The notes below the pieces were generated by a model. That model saw nothing but the letters and a program-made list of their open reading frames with translations. It was not told where the DNA came from and made no database searches. Made by a program: the position numbers and the translations under genes. Shown here one piece after another: positions 1 through 6,405 of a DNA stretch of 7,459 bases (its first letter is position 1; each line of letters opens with the position of its first letter). Source of the DNA: Sporosarcina sp. (GTDB lineage: Bacteria > Bacillota > Bacilli > Bacillales_A > Planococcaceae); the NCBI GenBank assembly GCA_029263945.1, contig JARIDM010000063.1, forward strand, positions 1 to 7,459, read 5' to 3'.

Positions 1-2
1 CA

Positions 3-119
3 GATTTATTAGGCGTCATTTATGAAGGGGAAGATAAAGAAGAAAAAGCAAGTCTTAGTGCGTGGGCGAAATCTATGGGATGGCATGTTAGAAAATCACC
101 GCCTCAAAAAATGTTATAG
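3..119 (+). CDS. C-terminal end of an unrecognised protein (5' end outside window)
   Basis: An open frame enters the window from the left and ends at TAG (117-119), giving 38 residues that include GVIYEGEDKEEK and the C-terminal SMGWHVRKSPPQKML. The other two plus frames hit stops within the first 24 bases, and a strong terminator follows 48 bases later, so this is very probably the real end of a gene. The tail is charged and soluble, with no membrane segment. I do not recognise the family from this fragment and assign no function. It is transcribed in the same direction as the downstream operon but is separated from it by the terminator and by a new promoter. Confidence 0.6.
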   Translation, partial: DLLGVIYEGEDKEEKASLSAWAKSMGWHVRKSPPQKML

Positions 120-166
120 ACAAACTATTTCATCATAAGTTTAATCTGTTATCTGCTTCTTTTTTT

Positions 167-209
167 AGCGACTGAATCCTTGGTATAGCCTAGGATTCAG
201 TCGCTTTTT
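167..209 (+). terminator. Strong rho-independent terminator
   Basis: A perfect 14-bp stem (arms 167-180 and 192-205, core GCGACTGAATCCT) encloses an 11-base loop and is followed by a T run (205-209). It closes the gene ending at 119 and insulates the downstream operon. There is no A run on the 5' side, so it looks unidirectional. Confidence 0.93.
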
Positions 210-247
210 CATTTGTTTATAAAATCCTCAAAGGATAACAGAATTGT

Positions 248-276
248 TTGACAAGTTAAGGGGGGAGGCATATACT
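248..276 (+). promoter_or_regulatory. Sigma-A promoter of the TetR/GH1/sulfatase/GPH operon
   Basis: The -35 TTGACA (248-253) matches consensus exactly. It is separated by exactly 17 bases from the -10 TATACT (271-276), which has one mismatch. Transcription should start near 283, just inside the dyad-rich operator. Such a strong promoter would need repression, in keeping with the TetR gene being the first gene transcribed. Confidence 0.9.
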
Positions 277-283
277 ACAAGTA

Positions 284-323
284 ATAAAACTAGGAAACCG
301 AAACGAGTTTTATAGTTTTCCTA
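284..323 (+). promoter_or_regulatory. Probable TetR operator (overlapping dyads at the transcription start)
   Basis: Between the -10 and the ribosome binding site lie two overlapping inverted repeats. ATAAAACT (284-291) pairs with AGTTTTAT (306-313), and TAGGAAA (291-297) pairs with TTTCCTA (317-323). Seen another way, two GAAAC half-sites (294-298, 300-304) face two GTTTT half-sites (307-311, 315-319). A repressor bound here would sit on about +1 to +40 and block initiation or early elongation. TetR-family regulators commonly bind dyads at their own promoters. That the product of the next gene binds here is inference. Which dyad is used cannot be told by eye. Confidence 0.65.
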
Positions 324-336
324 AGGAGGTATCCGC

Positions 337-930
337 TTGAAACAAACCATCATTACCGCGACGCTTGAAGCTTTTGATGAACACGGCATTCGGTTCACAA
401 TGGACGATGTCGCGAACAATGCGGGCATTAGTAAGCGCACTTTATACGAACATATTGCCTCAAAAGAAGCCTTAGTAGGAGAAATTATTGAGTTGTTTTT
501 TACTGATATTAAAGCGCAACACTTACGTATTGCACAAAATGAATCCCTAGAAGTGACCAGTAAAATTAAGAAAATCATTTGTCTCATGCCAGAAAGTAAA
601 ATAAGTGTCAATACTAAAAAAGTATATGAAATCAAAAAATACTATCCGAACCTCTATTCTAAAATAGACCAACAGCTTGCGGAAGGATGGGAAATTGTCA
701 TCGATTTATTCCGAGAAGGGATAGATAAAAAGGTACTTCGATTTGTAAACGTTCAGTTTATCAGACAAATTTTCTTAGGGATTTTTCGAAGTTTGATAGA
801 AGATGAATTTCTAATCGAAAACAATATGGCATTTACAGATGCATTGGAAGAAGCGGTAGATATTATATTAAAAGGCCTTCAGGTAGAAGATGAAATGAAA
901 ATGAGAAAAGGGAGTGATTCTGATCACTAA
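337..930 (+). CDS. TetR/AcrR-family transcriptional regulator
   Basis: This 197-residue protein has the size and layout of a TetR-family one-component regulator. The N-terminal helix-turn-helix domain is clear: residues 20-40 carry the FTMDDVANNAGISKRTLYEH pattern, followed by SKEAL, the usual family signature. Residues 60-197 form a helical ligand-binding and dimerisation domain with no recognisable ligand signature. The start is TTG at 337, set by an excellent ribosome binding site (TAAGGAGGT, 322-330), with GGAGG 7 bases from the start; this region also touches the operator. It is the first gene of the operon and overlaps the GH1 gene by 17 bases. It probably represses its own operon through the dyads at 284-323 and is released by a substrate or breakdown product; this part is inference from position. 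The binding domain gives no reason to prefer a sugar over an aglycone-type inducer. Confidence 0.92.
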   Translation: MKQTIITATLEAFDEHGIRFTMDDVANNAGISKRTLYEHIASKEALVGEIIELFFTDIKAQHLRIAQNESLEVTSKIKKIICLMPESKISVNTKKVYEIKKYYPNLYSKIDQQLAEGWEIVIDLFREGIDKKVLRFVNVQFIRQIFLGIFRSLIEDEFLIENNMAFTDALEEAVDIILKGLQVEDEMKMRKGSDSDH

Positions 931-2254
931 AGAAAAAGAGGGGAATTTTACACCCTTTGCACTACCTCCTTCTTTACAACTCGGTTCCGCAACAGCTTCT
1001 TTGCAAATCGAAGGCGGAGACAAAGGGAACAATTGGTACAGATTTTGTGAAGAAGGACGCGTAAAAGACGGTTCACATTGCATTGTGGCAGACGATCATT
1101 GGAATCGCTATGAAGAAGATATCGCGCTCATGAAACAGCTGAATCACAAGGTCTATCGAATGAGTATCGAGTGGAGCAGAATTGAACCCGAGCGCGGAAA
1201 TTACTTAGAAGCGCCACTCGTTCATTATCGGAAAATGATTCAAATTATGTTGGAGCAGGATATTCAACCCCTTGTTACGTTACATCATTTTTCTGAACCC
1301 ATTTGGTTTGAAGATATGGGCGGGTGGACGAATCTGGAATCTGTTGAAATCTTTACAAGTTTCACAGAGAAGGTCGTCTCTTTTTTAGGCGATCTTGTTG
1401 GAGAATGGATTACGATCAATGAGCCAAATGTCTATTTAGAAAGTACGTATAGCAGCGCCATTTTTCCACCAGAAAAGCCGTCTATGCGGAACTATTTTAA
1501 AGGCCTAAAAAATATGGCCGCCGCTCATATTATGACTTATAAACAAATTCATCACTTGCGAAGCGAAATGGGCTTTTCATCAGGAACCAAAGTTGGCGTC
1601 GCTATTCATATCCGGGTATTTGATGCAGAGAAAAAGGGTGTACTGTCAAAACTGCCACGGGCGCTGCTGGAACACAACTTTCACACGATCTTTTTAGAAA
1701 GTATGATTAAGGGCAAGTTTTTATTTCCGATTGGACTAGGTGGTTATCCTTATGGCAAAGGAACCTATTGCGACTTTTTTGGTGTTAATTATTATTCAAG
1801 GGATATCGTCAAATTTACTTGGGACCCACGGCGTTTGTTTTCTGAATTATTAGTTAGAAAAGAGGCCGAGATAAATGATATGGGGTGGGAAATATATCCT
1901 GAAGGCTTGTACCGTGTTTGCGAGAAATACTTTCGTCTATATAAGCAGCCAATTTATATTACGGAGAACGGCATATGTGATGCGACAGACGCACAAAGAA
2001 CGGCGTTTATTTATGACCATCTCAAAGTAGTTGCAAGGCTTGTGGAAAACGGCGTTCCTGTTGAAAAATACTATCACTGGTCTTTACTAGATAATTTTGA
2101 ATGGGATGAAGGATTGCAAAGGCGGTTTGGGTTAATAGAAGTAAATTATGAAACGCTAACGCGGACAATCAGGCGTAGTGGTCAATTTTACGGGGAGTTG
2201 GCAAAGGAGAATGAAGTCACGGAGGCAATGATTGAGAAGTTCTTAAATCAGTAA
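914..2254 (+). CDS. Glycoside hydrolase family 1 beta-glycosidase
   Basis: A 446-residue, near full-length GH1 (beta/alpha)8-barrel retaining enzyme. The acid/base Glu170 lies in TINEPN and the nucleophile Glu351 in YITENG. Glycone-site residues are also visible: Gln31 in LQIEGG, His125 in TLHHF, Asn169, Trp389 in HWSLLDNFEW, and Glu396-Trp397. The Glu-Trp pair is typical of enzymes acting on unphosphorylated sugars; 6-phospho-beta-glycosidases carry a Ser/Lys/Tyr phosphate pocket there, which is absent. No signal peptide is present, so it acts in the cytoplasm on substrate brought in by the symporter two genes downstream. The start is uncertain. The GTG at 914 sits inside the best Shine-Dalgarno-like stretch (AAAGGGAGTGAT, 907-918), so CTG at 920 or another near-cognate codon may be used; the barrel's first strand (FALPPSLQLGSATA) demands a start before about 956. 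Glucosidase, galactosidase and myrosinase-like specificities cannot be separated by eye. Confidence 0.93.
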   Translation: MILITKEKEGNFTPFALPPSLQLGSATASLQIEGGDKGNNWYRFCEEGRVKDGSHCIVADDHWNRYEEDIALMKQLNHKVYRMSIEWSRIEPERGNYLEAPLVHYRKMIQIMLEQDIQPLVTLHHFSEPIWFEDMGGWTNLESVEIFTSFTEKVVSFLGDLVGEWITINEPNVYLESTYSSAIFPPEKPSMRNYFKGLKNMAAAHIMTYKQIHHLRSEMGFSSGTKVGVAIHIRVFDAEKKGVLSKLPRALLEHNFHTIFLESMIKGKFLFPIGLGGYPYGKGTYCDFFGVNYYSRDIVKFTWDPRRLFSELLVRKEAEINDMGWEIYPEGLYRVCEKYFRLYKQPIYITENGICDATDAQRTAFIYDHLKVVARLVENGVPVEKYYHWSLLDNFEWDEGLQRRFGLIEVNYETLTRTIRRSGQFYGELAKENEVTEAMIEKFLNQ

Positions 2255-2268
2255 GGAGGAGGGTGTGT

Positions 2269-3600
2269 ATGGATAGAAAACCAAATGTCGTCTTTTTCTT
2301 TTCAGACCAACAAAGGTGGGATACGCTCGGTTGTTATGGTCAGAAACTCAACATTACACCAAACTTAGATCAGTTAGCTGCGAAAGGGACACGGTTTGAA
2401 AATGCCTTCACTTGCCAACCTGTTTGCGGACCTGCACGGGCGAGTGTGCAAACAGGGAAGTACGGAACGGAAACGGGTTGTTACAAAAATGACATTGCCT
2501 TACCGCTTGATGAAAAAACGATTGCTCACCATTTCACAGAAGCGGGTTATGAAGTCGCTTATGTCGGCAAATGGCACCTCGCCTCACAAGGACGTCAACA
2601 AAATTACGGCAAAAAGCCAATTCCTCTCGAACGAAGGGGTGGATATAGTGGTTACTATAGAGCATCTGAAATATTAGAATTTACTTCTCGTGGTTATGAC
2701 GGGTATGTCTATGATGAAAATAATAACAAAGTGAAATTCAAAGGGTACCGGGCAGATTGCATGACGGACTTTGCAATTAATTTCATCAAGAATCGTCAAG
2801 ACGACAAGCCGTTTTTTTTATTTCTCTCACAAATTGAACCTCACCATCAGAATGATCGTTTCCGATATGAAGGGCCCCACGGTTCAAAGGAAAAGTTCAA
2901 AGATTTTGAAGCCCCAGGGGATCTGGTCGGCAAAAAAGGGAACTGGAAAAGAAGTTATCCAGATTATCTTGGTTGCTGCAATCGCTTGGACTACAATGTG
3001 GGGCGTTTAATGGCGACCTTAAAAGCGCAAGGGATTGAAGATCATACTGTTATCATCTATACGAGTGATCACGGCAGTCACTTCAAGACAAGAAACGGAG
3101 AGTATAAACGTTCCTGTCATGATGCTTCGATCAGAGTTCCCATGGTTGCGTATGGACCTGGTTTCTACGGGGGAAATGTTGTAGAGGAATTGGTAAGCCT
3201 CATAGATATTCCGCCAACCTTATTGGCATGTGCGGGAATTGAAAGTGCGGAGATGAGGGGGCGTCCCTTACAAAATCTGTTGGTGGATGCGCCAAATGAT
3301 TGGCCTGAAGAGGTATTTGTACAAATTAGTGAAAGCCAAGTCGGAAGAGCCATTAGAACGAAAAAGTGGAAATATGCCGTTCGAGCTTTAGGGAAAAACG
3401 GGATAAAAGAAGCCTCGAGTGATTGCTATCATGAGGACTTCCTCTATGATTTGGAAAACGATCCCCATGAGTTAACGAACCTTGTCAATCAATCTTCTCA
3501 TGCCGAAGTAAGGGCGGCATTAGCGACAAAGCTTACACAGCGTATGGTTGAAGTTGGCGAACAAGCACCAACAATTATGCCAAGTAGGCGAACAGTATGA
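2269..3600 (+). CDS. Cytoplasmic Cys-type sulfatase (arylsulfatase superfamily, S1-like)
   Basis: A 443-residue sulfatase of the alkaline phosphatase superfamily, predicted to hydrolyse a sulfate ester. The signature PVCGPARASVQTG places the formylglycine-forming Cys at residue 53 (C-x-P-x-R, 53-57). Other active-site features are Asp13 in SDQQ, Lys101 and His103 in GKWHLA, His192 in EPHH, Asp267-His268 in TSDHG, and Lys280. The C-terminal LYDLENDPHELTNL motif is also typical. No signal peptide precedes the first beta strand (NVVFFFSDQQ), so the enzyme is cytoplasmic, unlike most secreted polysaccharide sulfatases. I chose ATG 2269: AAGGAGG (2253-2259) is 9 bases upstream, while an in-frame GTG at 2263 is only 3 bases from it. 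The ribosome binding site overlaps the stop of the GH1 gene, and its own stop overlaps the symporter start. A formylglycine-generating enzyme or radical-SAM maturase is required and is not in this window. The sulfated substrate is unknown. Confidence 0.93.
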   Translation: MDRKPNVVFFFSDQQRWDTLGCYGQKLNITPNLDQLAAKGTRFENAFTCQPVCGPARASVQTGKYGTETGCYKNDIALPLDEKTIAHHFTEAGYEVAYVGKWHLASQGRQQNYGKKPIPLERRGGYSGYYRASEILEFTSRGYDGYVYDENNNKVKFKGYRADCMTDFAINFIKNRQDDKPFFLFLSQIEPHHQNDRFRYEGPHGSKEKFKDFEAPGDLVGKKGNWKRSYPDYLGCCNRLDYNVGRLMATLKAQGIEDHTVIIYTSDHGSHFKTRNGEYKRSCHDASIRVPMVAYGPGFYGGNVVEELVSLIDIPPTLLACAGIESAEMRGRPLQNLLVDAPNDWPEEVFVQISESQVGRAIRTKKWKYAVRALGKNGIKEASSDCYHEDFLYDLENDPHELTNLVNQSSHAEVRAALATKLTQRMVEVGEQAPTIMPSRRTV

Positions 3601-4982
3601 AAGCCGGGTATGTCATTCCTAAAGGTGAGAAGATCGCTTATGGTATTGGGGATTTGGCGATTAACATCGCATTTGGCAGTATTAATTTCTATATGCTCTG
3701 GTTTATCGTGAATATTGGCGGCATCGCACCTGCATTGGCGGGGATTATTTTTTTAGTGGCAAGGGTATGGGATGCTTTTTTTGACTATGTCGTTGGGCGG
3801 ATGTCGGATAATACGAGACATCCTCTTGGAAAAAGCAGACCTTATATTATTTTTGGTGCGATCCCTTTAGGCTTAACGTTCATCGTCATCTGGTACGTGC
3901 CTCCATTTGAGGATATGGGTCGGTTCATTTATTATTTGATCGCTTATTTACTATACAATACCGCGCTAGCCATTGTGGCCATTCCATATGGATCACTGAT
4001 GGCACAGATGACGCAAAACTATGACGAACGTACAGAACTTTCGACGTATCGGGTAGGCTTGTCATTTGTGGGCACGTTGATCGCTGCTGCTGGGATCGCC
4101 TTCATGACGGATATTGTATTTAAAGCCTATAGCAAACCAGAAGCTTTTGAGTTTGTGGGGATAATATTCGGGGTGGTCATCGCAATCCTGTTAATTTTCA
4201 CAGGTTTCGTTTCCAAAGAGCGGGTAAAAGGGCAGCGGGCAAACTATGAAGGTTTTTTTGCAACCATTGTTTCTTTTCTCAAGCTAAAAGAATTCCGAAA
4301 TACGTATGGTCTTTTTCTTTTTAACAATGTGGGTGTCGGTGTCATTATGGCTCTCTTTATTTTCTTTCTCGGGGATGTATTGAAAGTAGAGGGAGACGCA
4401 ACGATATTCATGGCGATCCCCTTAGTGGCGGCAATTGTCTTTGCTCCGTTTTGGAATTATATGAGTAACCGATACGGCAAAAGATTGGCGTATATTATCG
4501 GTGCGGTATTCTTGTCGCTTGTCATGTTACTCGTATTGATATTGCCAGCAGGTAACCTTTTATTTACAACCATTGTTTGTATTTTAGCAGGGATTGGAAT
4601 CTCCGCGTGCCAAATTATTCCGATGTCGATTATTCCAGATATTATTGACATCGATGAACACCAGAACGGGATACGTAGAGAAGGTGCGCTTAATGGCATT
4701 TTACAACTGATGCAAAAGGTTGCAACTGGATTATCTATCGCGGGTGTTGGCTTTATTATTGAAGTTTCTGGCTATATCAAAGCAGATGAAATGGTCAGTG
4801 CAGTTGAAGAGGTAATTCAGCCTAATTCTGCCACAACTGCGATTCGACTTTTACTCGCAATACTTCCAGCTGCGTGTTTTACGGTCTCGATTATATTTGC
4901 TTGGAGGTTAGATATCACAAAGGATCGTTTTAATAATATTATTACCGATCTTGAGGAGAGAAGGAAAAGTGAAATGAAATGA
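3597..4982 (+). CDS. GPH-family cation:sugar symporter (MFS)
   Basis: A 461-residue membrane protein of the glycoside-pentoside-hexuronide:cation symporter family (MelB, XynB and YicJ relatives), with about 12 hydrophobic helices. Family marks are YGIGDLA with Asp19, the Asp59/Asp63 pair in RVWDAFFD (equivalent to the cation-site aspartates of MelB), and the cytoplasmic loop DNTRHPLGKSRP (71-82). A second-half motif, PDIIDIDEHQNGIRREG, is at 347-363. It should import the operon's glycoside with Na+ or H+, without phosphorylating it, which fits the GH1 enzyme lacking a phosphate pocket. ATG 3597 overlaps the sulfatase TGA in an ATGA junction; only a weak AGTAGG precedes it, so translational coupling is likely. 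The C-terminus is short and charged (EERRKSEMK), and GAAAT is repeated three times at the stop. No terminator-quality hairpin follows directly. The substrate cannot be read from sequence. Confidence 0.93.
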   Translation: MKAGYVIPKGEKIAYGIGDLAINIAFGSINFYMLWFIVNIGGIAPALAGIIFLVARVWDAFFDYVVGRMSDNTRHPLGKSRPYIIFGAIPLGLTFIVIWYVPPFEDMGRFIYYLIAYLLYNTALAIVAIPYGSLMAQMTQNYDERTELSTYRVGLSFVGTLIAAAGIAFMTDIVFKAYSKPEAFEFVGIIFGVVIAILLIFTGFVSKERVKGQRANYEGFFATIVSFLKLKEFRNTYGLFLFNNVGVGVIMALFIFFLGDVLKVEGDATIFMAIPLVAAIVFAPFWNYMSNRYGKRLAYIIGAVFLSLVMLLVLILPAGNLLFTTIVCILAGIGISACQIIPMSIIPDIIDIDEHQNGIRREGALNGILQLMQKVATGLSIAGVGFIIEVSGYIKADEMVSAVEEVIQPNSATTAIRLLLAILPAACFTVSIIFAWRLDITKDRFNNIITDLEERRKSEMK

Positions 4983-5030
4983 AATGAAGCTTTAAGATTC
5001 GCTTCTCGTATCATTCTTCACCATCTTGAG

Positions 5031-5058
5031 TCATATTTCTGGGCAGGTGCATATGCTA
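5031..5058 (+). promoter_or_regulatory. Possible mother-cell sporulation promoter (sigma-E/sigma-K-like)
   Basis: CATATGCTA (5050-5058) fits the CATANNNTA -10 of sigma-K and partly the sigma-E -10. TCATATT (5031-5037) resembles a sigma-E -35, but the 12-base gap is shorter than usual and no sigma-K AC lies at the right distance. Transcription from here would start about 25-30 bases before the ATG at 5092. The alternative is read-through from the symporter gene. Weak evidence. Confidence 0.27.
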
Positions 5059-5091
5059 GGAGAAATGCTTAGTTCAAGAGGAGTGATAGAA

Positions 5092-5820
5092 ATGTATGTG
5101 GATCATACAAGTCAAATGAGAAGACCCGAAGTCATCAGTGGTGCCTACGGGGATGTCAATGGTGACGGAATAACAGATTATGTTTTTTTGACAGCTTTAA
5201 AGGCTACCGATCCATCTAGTCCTTACCTGACAGAGATTACGCTTCATGTTCAAGACGGTCAATCGCATCAAGTACACACGATTCCGCTTAATGAAAATGG
5301 AAATTCGGGTTATCATCCTACTGTGTTTCTCGGAGACTTTACAGGCAATGGCATTATGGATATGTTAATTCGAATCGATTCGGGCGGTTCTGGTGCCTTT
5401 ACGTATGATTATGTATACTCTTTCATTAACAATCAATCTAGAAAGTTATTTGACTTTGAGCAGTACAATCAACAAAACCAATACACGGTCACCTACCTAG
5501 ATCACTATAAAGTAAGTGTTGGAAGCACAGCAACGGGTCAATCTTTTTTAATAGACATTAGCCATCGGGGGGCAGACTACTTATCTGAAATCTATGATGA
5601 AAATGGGCGGTTGAAAAAGCCCGTGCAAGGAATGGCTGACGGGGTGAGTGGATTTTATCCAGTAGATATGGAACGTGATGGTGTATATGAAATACAAGCC
5701 TATCAAAAGATTAGTGGACTTTATCATGCCGATGCATTTGGGTATGTGATTAACACGTTAAAATGGGATGGACAAAAGTTCTCGATTTGGCAACAGTGGA
5801 TGGCGATTTACGGGAAGTGA
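5092..5820 (+). CDS. FG-GAP/VCBS-like repeat protein of unknown function
   Basis: A 242-residue acidic protein with three spaced calcium-loop-like motifs of the FG-GAP/VCBS type: DVNGDGITD (21-29), DFTGNGIMD (82-90) and a degenerate DMERDGVYE (192-200). Each is followed by a hydrophobic strand, as in integrin-like beta-propeller blades. Only the first loop keeps all acidic ligands. Residues 1-20 (MYVDHTSQMRRPEV...) contain no signal peptide, although most VCBS/FG-GAP proteins are exported. I chose ATG 5092 because AAGAGGAG (5076-5083) ends 8 bases upstream; an in-frame TTG at 5026 has no ribosome binding site. It follows the symporter by 109 bases with no clear terminator between, but its function looks unrelated to sugar uptake. 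Proteins of this general appearance occur in spore-forming Bacilli. A spore-layer role is a guess, supported only by the weak sporulation-type promoter. No enzyme motif is visible. Confidence 0.8.
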   Translation: MYVDHTSQMRRPEVISGAYGDVNGDGITDYVFLTALKATDPSSPYLTEITLHVQDGQSHQVHTIPLNENGNSGYHPTVFLGDFTGNGIMDMLIRIDSGGSGAFTYDYVYSFINNQSRKLFDFEQYNQQNQYTVTYLDHYKVSVGSTATGQSFLIDISHRGADYLSEIYDENGRLKKPVQGMADGVSGFYPVDMERDGVYEIQAYQKISGLYHADAFGYVINTLKWDGQKFSIWQQWMAIYGK

Positions 5821-5893
5821 TTTTGGGAATAATCGTTTGCAGGATTAAATAACGGATAGCTGTTCGCTGAAATCTAACAATTGAATGATGATT

Positions 5894-5923
5894 AAAACGT
5901 CCTGCTAACGACAGGATGTTTTT
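5894..5923 (+). terminator. Rho-independent terminator after the VCBS-like gene
   Basis: An 11-bp stem (5894-5904 with 5912-5922, one G-U pair; core GTCCTG/CAGGAT) encloses the 7-base loop CTAACGA. It has T residues on the 3' side and A residues on the 5' side, so it could act in both directions. It lies 74 bases after the stop at 5820. Confidence 0.85.
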
Positions 5924-6004
5924 AAGGTAATCTTAGTCACCTATCAATCGTACTATCTAAATACAGGGTAGACTATTTAAATGGAAGCATAAGGGGAGTT
6001 ACAA

Positions 6005-6254
6005 TTGGAAAATGAGTTTATTCAACAACTTTAAAAAAAGGTTTTGAATGTGTGTTGATTTCAGGCATTGACGCAATAAACCTTAGCTTTCGTATCCAAA
6101 TGAATCAGCAGATGAGCAATTCCATAACTTTGAAATCTTTTAGCGGCACCAAATAATTAAAAATATATCGGAAAAATTACAAGTCGCTGGAACAAAACTT
6201 GAATATTTCTTAAAGGAATATTCAATTTTTTCACATGGAATCAGTAGGAGATGA
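6005..6254 (+). pseudogene. Decayed small ORF with two frameshifts, family not recognised
   Basis: This stretch reads as a protein of about 83 residues only if the frame changes twice. A good ribosome binding site (AAGGGGAG, 5991-5998) precedes TTG 6005, which encodes MENEFIQQL and then hits TAA at 6032. Next to the A7 run (6033-6039) the reading continues in another frame with LKKGFECVLISGIDAINLSF and so on, to TAA 6154. From about 6147 a third frame continues with QIIKNISEKLQVAGTKLEYF, to TGA 6252. All three pieces have plausible soluble-protein composition and join end to end without a gap, which is unlikely by chance but not proven. I do not recognise the family. No other intact gene lies between 5924 and 6265. 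Alternatively, this is AT-rich intergenic DNA with fortuitous short ORFs. Confidence 0.42.
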
Positions 6255-6265
6255 GAATGTATGTG

Positions 6266-6285
6266 TGCTATGATTACGATACAAT
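6266..6285 (+). promoter_or_regulatory. Candidate promoter of the type I toxin mRNA
   Basis: Two overlapping -10 candidates are present: an extended -10, TGC-TATGAT (6266-6274), and TACAAT (6280-6285). Neither has a convincing -35 at 16-18 bases; the extended TG motif could compensate for the first. Transcripts would begin near 6281 or 6292, just before the structured leader. Confidence 0.5.
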
Positions 6286-6293
6286 AGAATAGG

Positions 6294-6393
6294 TAACTCA
6301 AGGGTGGTCGGCCCATTCCCGTAAGTGTGAGGTAAGGCAGTCTAAAGAACGCGACGTCCTGTCGCAAAGACTGCATAACCCACTTCGTGTGGG
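6294..6393 (+). promoter_or_regulatory. Structured 5' leader of the toxin mRNA
   Basis: The leader carries nested helices: GCAGTCT (6337-6343) pairs with AGACTGC (6368-6374), enclosing GCGAC (6351-6355) paired with GTCGC (6361-6365). A further hairpin, CCCAC (6379-6383) with GTGGG (6389-6393), lies 7 to 13 bases before the candidate starts and competes with GGCCCA (6310-6315), which can pair with TGGGCC (6390-6395). Its first bases (6294-6307) also pair with the stop-codon region. Such leaders in type I toxins keep the primary mRNA poorly translated. That role here is inference. Confidence 0.7.
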
Positions 6394-6405
6394 CCCGTAG
6401 TGCTG

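Noticed and set aside
321..1083. Minus-strand open frames opposite the TetR gene and the start of the GH1 gene
   Set aside because: They are complements of strongly supported plus-strand genes and have no recognisable domains or start signals.
2396..3353. Alternative-frame and minus-strand open frames inside the sulfatase gene
   Set aside because: The sulfatase frame holds every catalytic motif; the others lack domains and ribosome binding sites.
4971..4985. GAAAT repeated three times at the end of the symporter gene
   Set aside because: Very short; probably simple slippage that affects only the last codons.
4986..5005. Possible terminator after the symporter gene (GAAGC/GCTTC)
   Set aside because: Only a 5-bp stem with a 10-base loop and no T run; not strong enough to call.
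4457..5014. Minus-strand open frames opposite the end of the symporter gene
   Set aside because: Mirror images of membrane-helix codons; no start signals or family features.
5026..5091. N-terminal extension of the VCBS-like protein from TTG 5026
   Set aside because: No ribosome binding site at 5026, and a well-spaced AAGAGGAG precedes ATG 5092. The extension overlaps the promoter-like sequence and is not a signal peptide.
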